Positions 17,223-26,938 of a stretch of 64,000 nt of DNA are shown one piece after another. The notes under the pieces were generated by a model, which saw nothing but the letters and a program-made list of their open reading frames with translations, was not told the DNA's origin and made no database searches. The DNA comes from Microbispora triticiradicis (GTDB lineage Bacteria > Actinomycetota > Actinomycetes > Streptosporangiales > Streptosporangiaceae), in NCBI GenBank assembly GCA_003260025.2, contig QFZU02000072.1, positions 101,162 to 165,161 of the forward strand. Direction: 5' to 3'. The position numbers were made by a program, and so were the translations under genes. Each line of letters opens with the position of its first letter. Position 1 is the first letter of the stretch.

Positions 17223-17249
17223 CGCCTGCTTTCACCCGAAAGGTAACTT

Positions 17250-18224
17250 ATGAGCCTGCACGTCGACGCCGGGCGACCCACCCGCGCACCGATGCCGCCC
17301 GGCCGGAGGCACGTCCGGCCGAGATCGGGCCGGTCCTTCCTGACCTGGCTGGACCTCAAGGCCGCTCCGTACCTCCTGGTCTCTCCCTACTACCTGCTCT
17401 TCCTGATCTTCGGGCTCTTCCCGCTCGGGTTCACCCTGTACTACTCGTTCTTCGACTACGACCTGACCGGTACGGTCGAGTGGACGGGCCTCGGCAACTA
17501 CACCGCCATGCTCGCCGACGCCGACTTCTGGAAGGCGGTCGTCAACACGCTCGCGATGTTCGTCATCGCGACGGTCCCGCAGATTCTGCTGGCGCTGCTG
17601 CTGGCCAACGCGCTGAACAAGCGAATCAAGTTTCAGCTGTTCGTCCGGCTGGGCGTCCTGCTCCCCCTCGTCACCTCGGTCGTCGCGGTGGCGGTCGTCT
17701 TCACCCAGCTGTACGGCCGCGACTGGGGCGTCGTCAACTGGGTGCTGGGCTGGTTCGGGGCCGACCCCATCGACTGGAAGGCCCAGCGCCTCCCCTCCTG
17801 GATCGCCATCGCCACGATGATCGACTGGCGCTGGACCGGCTACAACGCGATCATCTTCCTGGCCGGCATGCAGACGATCCCCAAGGACCTCTACGAGGCG
17901 GCCTCGATCGACGGCGCGTCCCGGCGGCGCCAGTTCTGGCAGATCACGATCCCGATGCTCCGGCCCACGATGATCTTCGTGGTGCTGAACTCCACCATCG
18001 GCGGTCTCACGCTGTTCTCCGAGCCGACCACGTTCTACAACGGCAACGTCCACGGCGGCAGCGACAGCCAGTTCCAGACCGTCTCGATGTTCATCTTCGA
18101 GCAGGGCTTCCGCGAGTTCGACTACGGCTACGCCTCCGCGGCCGCCTGGCTGCTGTTCCTGCTCATCCTCGTCGGGTCGGCCATCAACTTCCTGCTCATC
18201 CGCCGGATCGGGGGCAACAAGTGA
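17250..18224 (+). CDS. cebF: Cello-oligosaccharide ABC transporter permease
   Basis: 324 residues. A Pro/Arg-rich cytoplasmic start of about 30 residues precedes six predicted membrane helices, the first at YLLVSPYYLLFLIFGLFPLG. The EAA loop that docks the ATPase is EAASIDGASRRRQFWQITI, followed by P. It belongs to the MalF/UgpA permease group. Start ATG 17250 has AAAGG upstream. Its stop overlaps the cebG GTG (GTGA), so the permease pair is co-translated. Confidence 0.88.
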   Translation: MSLHVDAGRPTRAPMPPGRRHVRPRSGRSFLTWLDLKAAPYLLVSPYYLLFLIFGLFPLGFTLYYSFFDYDLTGTVEWTGLGNYTAMLADADFWKAVVNTLAMFVIATVPQILLALLLANALNKRIKFQLFVRLGVLLPLVTSVVAVAVVFTQLYGRDWGVVNWVLGWFGADPIDWKAQRLPSWIAIATMIDWRWTGYNAIIFLAGMQTIPKDLYEAASIDGASRRRQFWQITIPMLRPTMIFVVLNSTIGGLTLFSEPTTFYNGNVHGGSDSQFQTVSMFIFEQGFREFDYGYASAAAWLLFLLILVGSAINFLLIRRIGGNK

Positions 18225-19114
18225 CCACGCTCTCCGCGCCCGCCTCCACGCGGCGGCGCCGCGCCAAGGCGCCGGGAGGGGCCTCCGGCCTCTGGACCGC
18301 CACGCCGATGACGAGGCTCATCCTCGCGGTCACGATCATCATCTCGGCGTTCCCGCTGTACTACATGATCGTCATCGCCTCGCGCACCAACACCGAGGCG
18401 ACCGACATGCCGCCGCCGTTCCTGCCGGGCGGCAACCTCGGGGAGAACATCCAGCGGGTGCTCACCAACCCCGACGCGCACTACCTGGCCGGTCTCACCA
18501 ACTCCCTGATCATCGCCGCCACGGTGACGGTCTCGGTGGTGCTGATCTCGACGTTCGCCGGCTTCGCGTTCGCCCGGCTGAACTTCCGGGGCGGCAAGGT
18601 CCTCCTGCTGCTGGTCCTGCTGACCATGATGGTCCCGCTGCAGCAGATGGGCATCGTCCCCCTCTACCGCCTGATGGTCAGCCTCGAATGGGTCGGCTCG
18701 ATCAAGGCGGTGATCCTGCCCTACCTGCTCAACGGGTTCGGCGTCTTCCTCATGACGCAGTACACCCAGCAGGCCGTGCCCAACGAACTGGTCGAGGCCG
18801 CCCGCGTCGACGGCGCGTCCACGCTGCGGATCTGGTTCAACGTCGTCCTGCCGGCCGTACGGCCGGGCATGGCGGTGCTGGGCATCAACACGTTCATGCT
18901 GATCTGGAACGACTTCATGTGGCCGCTGATCGTCCTGACCCCGGACAACCCGACGGTTCAGGTCGCCATCAACTCGCTCAACGCGAAGTACGGCACGGAC
19001 TACGTGCTGATCTTCAGCGGCACCCTGATGTCGATTCTCCCGCTCATCGTCGTCTTCATCCTGTTCGGCCGACAGATCATCGGCGGACTCATGGAAGGTG
19101 CGGTCAAGGCGTGA
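18221..19114 (+). CDS. cebG: Cello-oligosaccharide ABC transporter permease
   Basis: 297 residues from GTG 18221, overlapping cebF by four bases. MalG-type permease: basic N-terminus, six membrane helices beginning LILAVTIIISAFPLYYMIVI, and EAA loop EAARVDGASTLRIWFNVVL followed by PAVRP. It ends GGLMEGAVKA, the usual MalG-like tail that contacts the ATPase. The stop overlaps the bglC GTG. Confidence 0.88.
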   Translation: MTTLSAPASTRRRRAKAPGGASGLWTATPMTRLILAVTIIISAFPLYYMIVIASRTNTEATDMPPPFLPGGNLGENIQRVLTNPDAHYLAGLTNSLIIAATVTVSVVLISTFAGFAFARLNFRGGKVLLLLVLLTMMVPLQQMGIVPLYRLMVSLEWVGSIKAVILPYLLNGFGVFLMTQYTQQAVPNELVEAARVDGASTLRIWFNVVLPAVRPGMAVLGINTFMLIWNDFMWPLIVLTPDNPTVQVAINSLNAKYGTDYVLIFSGTLMSILPLIVVFILFGRQIIGGLMEGAVKA

Positions 19115-20547
19115 CAACGCAAGACACACGACCAGAGGCGGAGGCGGCCGGCCTGATGTTCCCCACCGGGTTCGTCTGGGGCGCCGCGACCTCCGCATAC
19201 CAGATCGAGGGCGGGCTCTCCGCGGACGGGCGGGGCACCTCGATCTGGGACAGCTTCTGCCGTCAGGAGGGCCGGATCGTCGGCGGCGACCACGCCGAGA
19301 CCGCGATCGACCACTACAACCGGTACCGCGACGACGTGAAGCTGATGGCCGACCTCGGCCTGACGGCCTACCGGTTCTCCGTCTCCTGGCCGCGGATCCA
19401 GCCGGACGGCTCGGGCGCGTACAACGCCAAGGGCCTCGACTTCTACAAGAGGCTCGTCGACGAGCTGCTCAGCTACGGCATCGACCCGTGGCTGACGCTC
19501 TACCACTGGGATCTTCCGCAGGCCCTGGAAGACGCGGGCGGGTGGCCCGCGCGGGACACGTCGAAGCGCTTCGCCGACTTCGCCGCGACCGTCCACGCCG
19601 AGCTCTCCGACCGGGTCAGGAACTGGAGCACGGTCAACGAGCCCTGGTGCTCGGCGTTCCTGGGGTACGCCTCGGGCGAGCACGCGCCGGGCAGGCGTGA
19701 GCCGGCCGCCGCGCTGCGCGCCGCGCACCACCTCAACCTCGCGCACGGCCTCGCCGTGCAGGCGATGCGGGCGCAGAACGCCGGCTCGCAGATCGGCGGG
19801 TGCGTGAACCTCTACCCGGTCACGCCGGCCACCGCCAGCGAGGCCGACCAGGACGCCGCCCGCCGCATCGACGGGCTGCAGAACCGGTTCTTCCTCGACG
19901 CGCTGCTCAAGGGCGCGTACCCGGAGGACGTGCTGGCCGACCTGAGCCACATCTCCGACATGTCCTTCATCCAGGACGGCGACCTGGCCGCGATCGGCGC
20001 TCCGCTCGACATGCTGCTGGTCAACTACTACAGCCGCTTCACCGTGTCGGGCGCCCCCGGCGGCGCCGTGTCGGCCGCGGCCGCCCCGACCGACTCCGGG
20101 TCCCCGTGGATCGGCAGCGAGCACGTCGGGTTCGTCAACGCCGGCCGCCCGGTCACCGCGATGGGCTGGGAGGTCGACGACAGCGGGCTGTACGAGACGC
20201 TGCGGCGGCTCGCCGACGAGTACCCGCGCGTCCCCCTCTACATCTCCGAGAACGGCGCGGCGTACGACGACGTGTTCGGCGAGGACGGGACCGTGCACGA
20301 CCCCGATCGCGTCGCCTACATCGAGGCGCACCTGCGCACCTGCCACGCCGCCATCGAGTCCGGCGTCCCGCTCCAGGGCTACTTCGCCTGGTCCCTGATG
20401 GACAACTTCGAGTGGGCGTGGGGATACGGCAAGCGCTTCGGCCTCGTCTACGTGGACTACGAGACCCAGGCGAGGACGATGAAATCGAGCGCGTTGTGGT
20501 ATGCCGACACCATCAGGCACGGCGGCCTGCTGGGTCGGGCACAATAA
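19111..20547 (+). CDS. bglC: GH1 beta-glucosidase, intracellular
   Basis: 478 residues from GTG 19111, coupled to cebG. Family 1 signatures: FPTGFVWGAATSAYQIEGG at the N-terminus (about 16-34), acid/base glutamate in WSTVNEPW, nucleophile in LYISENGAAYDD, and WSLMDNFEWAWGY near the end. No signal peptide, so it acts on imported cellobiose and cellotriose in the cytoplasm, yielding glucose. In streptomycetes BglC also removes the CebR inducer. The start was taken from the GTG overlap; the conserved protein begins about 14 residues later. Confidence 0.9.
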   Translation: MTTQDTRPEAEAAGLMFPTGFVWGAATSAYQIEGGLSADGRGTSIWDSFCRQEGRIVGGDHAETAIDHYNRYRDDVKLMADLGLTAYRFSVSWPRIQPDGSGAYNAKGLDFYKRLVDELLSYGIDPWLTLYHWDLPQALEDAGGWPARDTSKRFADFAATVHAELSDRVRNWSTVNEPWCSAFLGYASGEHAPGRREPAAALRAAHHLNLAHGLAVQAMRAQNAGSQIGGCVNLYPVTPATASEADQDAARRIDGLQNRFFLDALLKGAYPEDVLADLSHISDMSFIQDGDLAAIGAPLDMLLVNYYSRFTVSGAPGGAVSAAAAPTDSGSPWIGSEHVGFVNAGRPVTAMGWEVDDSGLYETLRRLADEYPRVPLYISENGAAYDDVFGEDGTVHDPDRVAYIEAHLRTCHAAIESGVPLQGYFAWSLMDNFEWAWGYGKRFGLVYVDYETQARTMKSSALWYADTIRHGGLLGRAQ

Positions 20548-20575
20548 GCGCAGACGCGATAAGGGGGCAGTATAG

Positions 20576-21595
20576 ATGAACGGGGACCGCCGTTCCGGAG
20601 GTCGGCCGACTCTGGAAGCGGTCGCCGCGCGTGCCGGTGTCGGCCGCGGCACCGTGTCGCGGGTCATCAACGGCTCACCGAAGGTGAGCGACCGTGCCCG
20701 CGACGCGGTGTTACTGGCGATCCAGGAGCTCGGCTACGTGCCCAATCGGGCGGCGCGTACCCTTGTGACCAACCGGACCGACACCATCGCCCTGGTGGTG
20801 TCGGAGTCGGAGCAGCGCGTCTTCGACGAACCGTACTTCGCCGGGCTGATCCGCGGGATCGGCTCGGCGCTGGGCGAGACCGGCCTCCAGCTGATCCTCA
20901 CGATGGCGCAGAACCGCGCCGAGCACGACCGCCTGGAGCACTACCTGACCGGGCAGCACGTCGACGGCGTCCTGCTCACCTCGGTGCACGGCGCCGACCC
21001 CCTGCCGGGACGGCTGGAGGATCTGGGCGTCCCCACGGTGCTCGGTGGCCGGCCCGTCGGGCTGAACCCCTACAGCTTCGTCGACATGGACAACCGCGCG
21101 GGTGCGCGGCAGGCGGTCAAGTATCTGGTCTCCAAGGGCCGGAGCCGGATCGCCACCATCGCCGGTCCCCAGGACATGGGCGTGGGTGTCGACCGTCTGG
21201 CCGGGTACCGCGACGCGCTGCTCGCCACCGGGATGAGCGAACGCGTCTCGTACGGCGACTTCTCCGAGGAGAGCGGCTCGGCGGCCATGCGTGAGCTGCT
21301 GGCCCGGCATCCCGATCTTGACGCGGTGTTCACGGCGTCCGACCCCATGGCGGTCGGGGCGCTGCGCGTGCTCAAGGAGAACGGCATGGTGGTGCCGGAC
21401 GACGTCGCGCTGATCGGTTTCGAGGACTCGAAGGTCGCCCTGCACACGGAGCCGCCGCTGACCAGCGTGCACCAGCCGACGGAGGCGATGGGCCGGCAGA
21501 TGGTGCAGCTCCTGATCGCCCGCATCAACGGCGAGCCGCTGGAGCAGCCGGTCGTCATACTCGACACCCACCTGGTGATCCGCGCCTCCGCCTGA
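20576..21595 (+). CDS. cebR: LacI-family repressor, CebR-type
   Basis: 339 residues, 28 bp after bglC. The DNA-binding domain is TLEAVAARAGVGRGTVSRVI followed by NGSPKVSDRARDAVLLAI and hinge helix NRAARTL. The periplasmic-binding-like core contains DTIALVVSESE, SRIATIAGPQDMGV and ALIGFEDSKVALHTEPPLTS. Position downstream of bglC differs from the streptomycete order, where cebR precedes cebE. The five 14-bp boxes in this window are its predicted targets, cello-oligosaccharides its predicted inducers. CebR identity is inferred from context and box sequence. Confidence 0.85.
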   Translation: MNGDRRSGGRPTLEAVAARAGVGRGTVSRVINGSPKVSDRARDAVLLAIQELGYVPNRAARTLVTNRTDTIALVVSESEQRVFDEPYFAGLIRGIGSALGETGLQLILTMAQNRAEHDRLEHYLTGQHVDGVLLTSVHGADPLPGRLEDLGVPTVLGGRPVGLNPYSFVDMDNRAGARQAVKYLVSKGRSRIATIAGPQDMGVGVDRLAGYRDALLATGMSERVSYGDFSEESGSAAMRELLARHPDLDAVFTASDPMAVGALRVLKENGMVVPDDVALIGFEDSKVALHTEPPLTSVHQPTEAMGRQMVQLLIARINGEPLEQPVVILDTHLVIRASA

Positions 21596-21609
21596 CGGGA
21601 GCCCTACCG

Positions 21610-21650
21610 CGAGACCGCCGCACACCCCCCCGGGGTGTGCGGCGGTCTCG
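21610..21650. terminator. Strong bidirectional terminator
   Basis: Perfect 19-bp stem (CGAGACCGCCGCACACCCC, 21610-21628, with 21632-21650), three-base loop, then TTT on the plus strand. It separates the convergent ceb and NRPS operons. Confidence 0.9.
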
Positions 21651-21700
21651 TTTCGCGTGCTTGCGAGGCCGTGCTTGCGAGCCCGTCCTCTGAGCAGGGC

Positions 21701-24700
21701 TCAGCCGTCGGCGGACGAGAGCAGGCGCTCGGCCTCCTCCTCCGACATGCCCTCCAGCTCGGCGACGAGCAGGTCCTCCAGCGCGACCGCGAGGTCGGCC
21801 ACGGTGCGCCGCTCGAAGATCGTCCGGACCGGCACCTCCACCCCGGTCGTACGGCGCAGCCTGGCCGCGATCCGCGTCGCGAGCAGCGAGTGCCCGCCGA
21901 GGGCGAAGAAGTCGTCGTCCGCGCCGACGGAGGCGACGCCGAGCAGCTCGGCCCAGACCTCGGCCACCAGCAGCTCCGCGTCCGTGCTCGGCGGTACGTG
22001 CCCGGCCGACGGCCCACGGACCGGCGCGGGCAGCGCCGCGCGGTCCACCTTGCCGCGGCTGGTGAGCGGCAGCGCGTCGAGACCGACCCAGGCGGTGGGG
22101 ACGAGATGCCGGGGCAGGGTCCGCGCGAGGTGCGCGGCGAGCTCCTCCCCTGTCGCGGTCCCGGTCACGTACGCCACGAGCTCCTCGGCGTGGACCGTCA
22201 CGAAGGCCTGGCCGACCCCCGGATGGTCGAGCAGCCGCGCCTCGACCTCGCCCGGCTCGATCCGGAAGCCGCGCACCTTGAGCTGCCCGTCGAGCCGCCC
22301 GAGGAACTCCAGCTCGCCGGCCTGGTTCCAGCGTGCCCGGTCTCCGGTGCGGTACCTGCGCGCTCCCGGCGGCCCTGCGGGGTCGGGGACGAAGGCGGCG
22401 GCCGTGAGCGCGGGGCGGCGCAGGTAGCCGCGGGCCACGCCGGCTCCGCCGACGACCAGTTCGCCGATCGCGCCCTGCGGGACCGGGACCCCGGCGGCGT
22501 CGAGCAGGTGGACCGTCGTCGCGCCGACGGGCCGGCCGATCGGCGGCCTGCCGTGCGCCGCGCCGAGGCCGGCCCGCAGATCGGCGCCGAGGTCGGCCCA
22601 CGTCGCGATGACCGCGGCCTCGGTCGGGCCGTAGGTGTTCAGCAGGCGGACGCCGTCGCCGAACCGGCGGCGCCAGCGCGTCACGGCGCCGCCGGACGCC
22701 TGTTCGCCGCCGATGATCACCAGGCGGAGCGCGGGCGGCCAGGCGATCTGGTCGATCTCCTCGACCAGGTGGTGCCAGTATGCGGTGGGCAGGTCGAGCA
22801 CGGTGATCCGCTCCCCGCCCGGCGCGGCCAGCAGGTCGGGCAGCGTCGCCGCCCCGCCGGGGAGCAGCACCAGGGTCGCTCCCGCGGCGAGGGCGGGGAA
22901 CACCTCTTCGAGGTGGGTGTCGAAGCTCAGCGACGCGAACTGGACGACGCGGTCGCCGGGCGTCAGGCCGTACTCGCGGCGCATCCACCGGATCCGGGCC
23001 GCGATGGCGCGGTGCTCGACGGCGACGCCCTTGGGGCGGCCGGTGGAGCCGGAGGTGGAGATGACGTAGGCGACGTCTTCCGGCCGTGTCTCGTACGGCC
23101 CGTCCGGCCCTTCTTCGTACGGCCCGTCCGGCCGCCGTTCGCCGGCGGCCGCCTCTTCCTCGGCGAGCCCGCCCGCCGGGTCGACGGCGGTGAGCCCGGC
23201 GGGCGGCGTACGGGTCGTGATCACATGCGTCGCCCCGGCGTCGGCGAGCGAGAAGGCCATCCGCTCGTCCGGCTCGTCCGGCTCGAACGGCAGGTAGGCC
23301 GCACCGGCCCGCCAGACGGCGAGCAGCGCGACGATCGCCTCGGCCGATCGGGGCAGGCGGACGCCGACCACGTCGCCGGGTCGGACGCCGGACCCGCGCA
23401 GCGCCGCGGCGAGCCGGTCCGCCCGCCGGTCCAGCTCGCCGTACGTGACCTCGGTCTCCCCGCAGACCACGGCGACGGCCTCGGGCGTGCGGCGCACGGT
23501 CTCGGCGATCATCTCGGGCACCGTCGGCCCGGGGACGTCCGCGCCGTCACCGGCCAGGGTGCGGATGTCGGCCTCGTCGTCCCCGGTCCAGACGCTCAGC
23601 TCGGAGATCCGGCGGTGCGGCTCGTCGGCGACGGAGGCGAGCAGGAGCAGGAAGCGCTCGGCGAGCCGGCGGACGGCCTCGGCCTCGTGCGGGGAGCCGC
23701 TGGACCCGTCGTGGCCGAACGACACGGTGATCCCGGCGCCGTCCCGCCAGGCCTCCGTGTAGAGGCCGAGCTTCACCTGCCGGAAGCCGTCGGGGAAGAA
23801 GCCGACGGACAGGTCCCCGAAGGGGCGGGTGGGCCCCACGTCCTGCGTGTGCAGGATGAACACGGTCGGCATCAGCGCCTGGGCGGGGTGCCCGATCCGC
23901 TCGAACGGCACCGAGGTCTTGCTCATCGCCGTCAGCGCCTCCCGCCCGGTGCGCCGCAGCAGCTCGCTGAACGCGGGATCCCCGCCGAGGTCGCCGCGCA
24001 GCACGACGGTCTGCGTGAGGTAGCCGATCAGCGGCTCCAGCTCGACCCGCTCGCGCCCGGCGACGACCGTCCCGACGAGGACGTCGTCGTGGCCGGAGTG
24101 GCGGTGCAGGAGCACCTGGTAGGCCGCCATGAGCACGGTGAACAGGGTGGTCCGGTGCTCGCGGGCCAGCCGGTCCAGCCGGTCCGCGACCTCCGGGCCG
24201 ACCCGGACGATCTGGAACCCGCCCTGCCCGTGGCCCTCACCGCTCTCCGCGCCGTCGGCGTCCCCGCCGCCGATGCCCCCGATGCCGTACGGCAGGTCGG
24301 CCGGCGGCGGATCGGCCAGCCGCTCCTGCCAGTACGGCACCGCGCGCTCGGCGCGGCGGCGCTGCCAGCGGGCGTAGTCGGACGGGTGGACCGGCAGCGG
24401 CGCCAGTTCCGGCGCGCGGCCGCGCAGCCGCGCGGTGTAGCACTCCGCCAGGTCGTCGAGGAGGATCCCCAGCGACCAGCCGTCGCCGATGATGTGGTGC
24501 ATCGTGACGCACAGGACGTGGTCCAGCGGCCCGATCCCGATCACCGCCACGCGCAGCGGCACGCCCTCCGCGAGGTCGAACGGCGCGTTGACGCGCTCGG
24601 CGACGAGCCGCCCGGCGTGCTCCTCGCCGGTCGCGGCCGGCCACGCCACCGGCGGCGGGGACCCGGCCGGTTCCGCGACCGCCCAGGGGACGCCGTCCTC

Positions 24701-24886
24701 CTCCTCGAACCGGGTGCGCAGGCCCTCGTGCCGGGCCACCACGTCGGCGATCGCCCCTTCGAGGGCGTCCCGGTCGAGGGGGCCGCGCAGCCGGCGGACG
24801 AGATACATGGTGTAGGAGGCGTCGCGCGGATCGAGCTTCTGCAGGAGCCAGAGCCGTTCCTGGTCCGGCGACAGCGGCGCCCTCAT
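21701..24886 (-). CDS. NRPS module C-A-T, last gene of the operon
   Basis: 1061 residues from an ATG overlapping the previous stop (ATGA). Condensation domain about 3-440 with MHHIIGDGWS; adenylation domain about 465-930 with core STSGSTGRPKG, NTYGPTE and RYRTGD; carrier domain with pantetheine serine about S1000 in LGGHSLLAT. Pocket residues read by eye are D-T-E-D-I-G-T-V-I-K. The acidic pair suggests a basic amino acid (Lys/Arg/Orn type), with low certainty. There is no thioesterase, so the chain must pass in trans, most likely to the C-A-T-TE protein encoded by the first gene. An Asp/Gly-rich insert (GGIGGGDADG) interrupts the C domain. Confidence 0.9.
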   Translation of the reverse strand: MRAPLSPDQERLWLLQKLDPRDASYTMYLVRRLRGPLDRDALEGAIADVVARHEGLRTRFEEEDGVPWAVAEPAGSPPPVAWPAATGEEHAGRLVAERVNAPFDLAEGVPLRVAVIGIGPLDHVLCVTMHHIIGDGWSLGILLDDLAECYTARLRGRAPELAPLPVHPSDYARWQRRRAERAVPYWQERLADPPPADLPYGIGGIGGGDADGAESGEGHGQGGFQIVRVGPEVADRLDRLAREHRTTLFTVLMAAYQVLLHRHSGHDDVLVGTVVAGRERVELEPLIGYLTQTVVLRGDLGGDPAFSELLRRTGREALTAMSKTSVPFERIGHPAQALMPTVFILHTQDVGPTRPFGDLSVGFFPDGFRQVKLGLYTEAWRDGAGITVSFGHDGSSGSPHEAEAVRRLAERFLLLLASVADEPHRRISELSVWTGDDEADIRTLAGDGADVPGPTVPEMIAETVRRTPEAVAVVCGETEVTYGELDRRADRLAAALRGSGVRPGDVVGVRLPRSAEAIVALLAVWRAGAAYLPFEPDEPDERMAFSLADAGATHVITTRTPPAGLTAVDPAGGLAEEEAAAGERRPDGPYEEGPDGPYETRPEDVAYVISTSGSTGRPKGVAVEHRAIAARIRWMRREYGLTPGDRVVQFASLSFDTHLEEVFPALAAGATLVLLPGGAATLPDLLAAPGGERITVLDLPTAYWHHLVEEIDQIAWPPALRLVIIGGEQASGGAVTRWRRRFGDGVRLLNTYGPTEAAVIATWADLGADLRAGLGAAHGRPPIGRPVGATTVHLLDAAGVPVPQGAIGELVVGGAGVARGYLRRPALTAAAFVPDPAGPPGARRYRTGDRARWNQAGELEFLGRLDGQLKVRGFRIEPGEVEARLLDHPGVGQAFVTVHAEELVAYVTGTATGEELAAHLARTLPRHLVPTAWVGLDALPLTSRGKVDRAALPAPVRGPSAGHVPPSTDAELLVAEVWAELLGVASVGADDDFFALGGHSLLATRIAARLRRTTGVEVPVRTIFERRTVADLAVALEDLLVAELEGMSEEEAERLLSSADG

Positions 24887-26931
24887 CGGTCCGACATCCC
24901 GTCGAGCACGGCCGCGAGGTCCTCGGCGCTGAGGCCGTCGAGTTCGTCGCGGAGCGCGGCGATCTCGGCGAGGTCGAAGTCGTCGTCGTCGAGCCGGTCC
25001 ATCGCCGCCGCCAGCCCGGCCACCGTGGGGTTCTCGAACAGCTCCACGATCGGCACCGCGATCGCGAACCGCGCCTGGACCCTGGCGATGATCTGGGTGG
25101 CGGTCAGCGAGTGCCCGCCCAGCTCGAAGAAGTCGTCGTCGACGCCGACCGGCTCCGCGATGCCCAGCACCTCGCCCCACAGCGCCGCGAGGTCCTCCTC
25201 CAGCGCCGTGGACGGGGCCCGGTACGGCCGGCTCCCGGCACGGGTCCACTCGGGCGCGGGCAGGGCGCCGCGGTCGAGCTTCCCGTTGGGCGTGAGCGGC
25301 AGGGCGTCCACCACCACGAGACGCGCCGGCACCATGTATTCGGGGACGCTGCGGCGCAGCCGGTCCCGGAGGGAGGCCCACAGGCCCGCCTCGTCCGCGT
25401 CCGCTCCGGTTTCCCGGAAGGTCTCCCCGGCCGCGGTCTCCACCGCGACCTCTCGGGTGACGTGCTCTCCGGCGGTGTGCTGTCCGGCAGTGTGCTCTCC
25501 GGCGGCGCGCACGACGTAGGCGACCAGGCGCGCGAGGCCGTCGGGGCCGGCGTGGACGCCGACCGCGGCGCCGGCCACCTCCGGCGCGGCCCGCAGCACG
25601 GTCTCGATCTCGCCCAGCTCGATCCGGAAACCGCGCACCTTCACCTGCTGGTCGGCCCGGCCGAGGTAACGGAGCCTGCCGTTCTCCAGCGCGGCCAGGT
25701 CTCCCGTGGCGTACAGGCGGGCCCCGGGCGTGCCGGAGAAGGGGTCGGGCCGGAACCGGTCCGCCGTCTGGCCCGGCATGCCGCGGTAACCCCTGGCCAG
25801 GCCGGCTCCGCCGATGTGCAGCTCCCCCGCCTCGCCGGGCGGCACCGGACGCCCGTCGGGCCCGAGGATGTGCACGGTCGTCCTGCCGATGGGCTCACCC
25901 AGGTCGATGGGGGCGGGCAGTCCGCTCTCGTCGGTCAGGGCGACCCGCCCGGCCGTCGACCAGACCGTCGTCTCGGTCGGGCCGTACACGTTCCAGAGCC
26001 GGGCGCCGTCGGTGAGGAGGGCGTCGGCGAGGTCGCGGGGCAGCGCCTCGCCCCCGCACAGCCGGGTCGCGATGTTCCCGGGGACGCCGCCGGACTCGAT
26101 CAGGATGCGCCAGCTCGCCGGGGTCGCCTGCATGATCGTGACGGCGTCGGTCACGGCGCGCGACCGCAGGGCCCGGCCGTCCGTCGTCTCGTGCGCGGAC
26201 GCGACGACGACCCGGGCGCCGCAGGTCAGCGGCAGGAGCAGCTCCAGCACGGAGATGTCGAACGACAGCGTGGTGACCGCGAGCCAGGCGTCGCGCGGGG
26301 TGAGCTCCAGCAGGGAGGCGAAGGACTCCAGCAGGTTGACCACCGCGCCGTGCGGGACCGCGACCCCCTTGGGCCGGCCGGTGGACCCGGAGGTGTACAT
26401 GAGGTAGGCGAGATCCCCCACCGGCCCCTCGCCGTCACCCTCGCCGTCGCCGGAACCGTCCTGCCCCCGGCCCGCGAACGGCACGCCGTCCCACGCCAGC
26501 TCGACGACGTCCGGGACGCCGTCGAGCAGCCGGGAGTCGACGCCCTGCCCGGCCAGCACCAGCCGGATGCCCGCGTCCTCGCGCATGTGGCGGAGCCGGT
26601 CCTCCGGGAACGCCGGGTCGAGCGGCACGTACGCGCCGCCGGCCCGCCACACGGCGAGCAGCGCGACGACCATGCCGGGGCACCGCTCCAGGCACAGGCC
26701 CACCGGCGTCTCCGGGCCGACGCCGCGGGCGCGCAGCAGCCCCGCCAGCCGGTCGGCCCTGTCGAGCAGCTCCCGGTACGTCAGCACGCCGCCGTCGCCG
26801 CTCACGGCGACCGCGCCGGGGCTCTCGTCACGCCACCGGCGGATCAGCGCGAGCGCCGTCGCGGCGTCCGTTCCCGGCTGCCCGGCACCCGAGGGAGCCG
26901 GCCCGCCGCTCACCGCGTCACTCACTGTCAT
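24883..26931 (-). CDS. NRPS A-T didomain, glycine-type pocket
   Basis: 682 residues. Adenylation domain about 30-535 with YTSGSTGRPKG, NVYGPTE, YATGDLA and the C-terminal NGKLDRG lysine; carrier serine about S608 in LGGHSLTAT. Pocket residues D-I-L-Q-L-G-V-V-W-K closely match the known glycine code (DILQLGLIWK). A short repeated insert (AGEHTAGQHTAGEH) and a Gly/Asp-rich loop (GSGDGEGDGEG) are strain-type linkers. No condensation domain of its own; the free C protein encoded just upstream (7 bp gap, AAGGTG ribosome site) is the obvious partner. Confidence 0.9.
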   Translation of the reverse strand: MTVSDAVSGGPAPSGAGQPGTDAATALALIRRWRDESPGAVAVSGDGGVLTYRELLDRADRLAGLLRARGVGPETPVGLCLERCPGMVVALLAVWRAGGAYVPLDPAFPEDRLRHMREDAGIRLVLAGQGVDSRLLDGVPDVVELAWDGVPFAGRGQDGSGDGEGDGEGPVGDLAYLMYTSGSTGRPKGVAVPHGAVVNLLESFASLLELTPRDAWLAVTTLSFDISVLELLLPLTCGARVVVASAHETTDGRALRSRAVTDAVTIMQATPASWRILIESGGVPGNIATRLCGGEALPRDLADALLTDGARLWNVYGPTETTVWSTAGRVALTDESGLPAPIDLGEPIGRTTVHILGPDGRPVPPGEAGELHIGGAGLARGYRGMPGQTADRFRPDPFSGTPGARLYATGDLAALENGRLRYLGRADQQVKVRGFRIELGEIETVLRAAPEVAGAAVGVHAGPDGLARLVAYVVRAAGEHTAGQHTAGEHVTREVAVETAAGETFRETGADADEAGLWASLRDRLRRSVPEYMVPARLVVVDALPLTPNGKLDRGALPAPEWTRAGSRPYRAPSTALEEDLAALWGEVLGIAEPVGVDDDFFELGGHSLTATQIIARVQARFAIAVPIVELFENPTVAGLAAAMDRLDDDDFDLAEIAALRDELDGLSAEDLAAVLDGMSDR

Positions 26932-26938
26932 GCACCTT

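Noticed and set aside
21635..25519. Plus-strand frame of almost 1300 codons antisense to the NRPS
   Set aside because: No recognisable motif and composition typical of antisense frames in very GC-rich genes.
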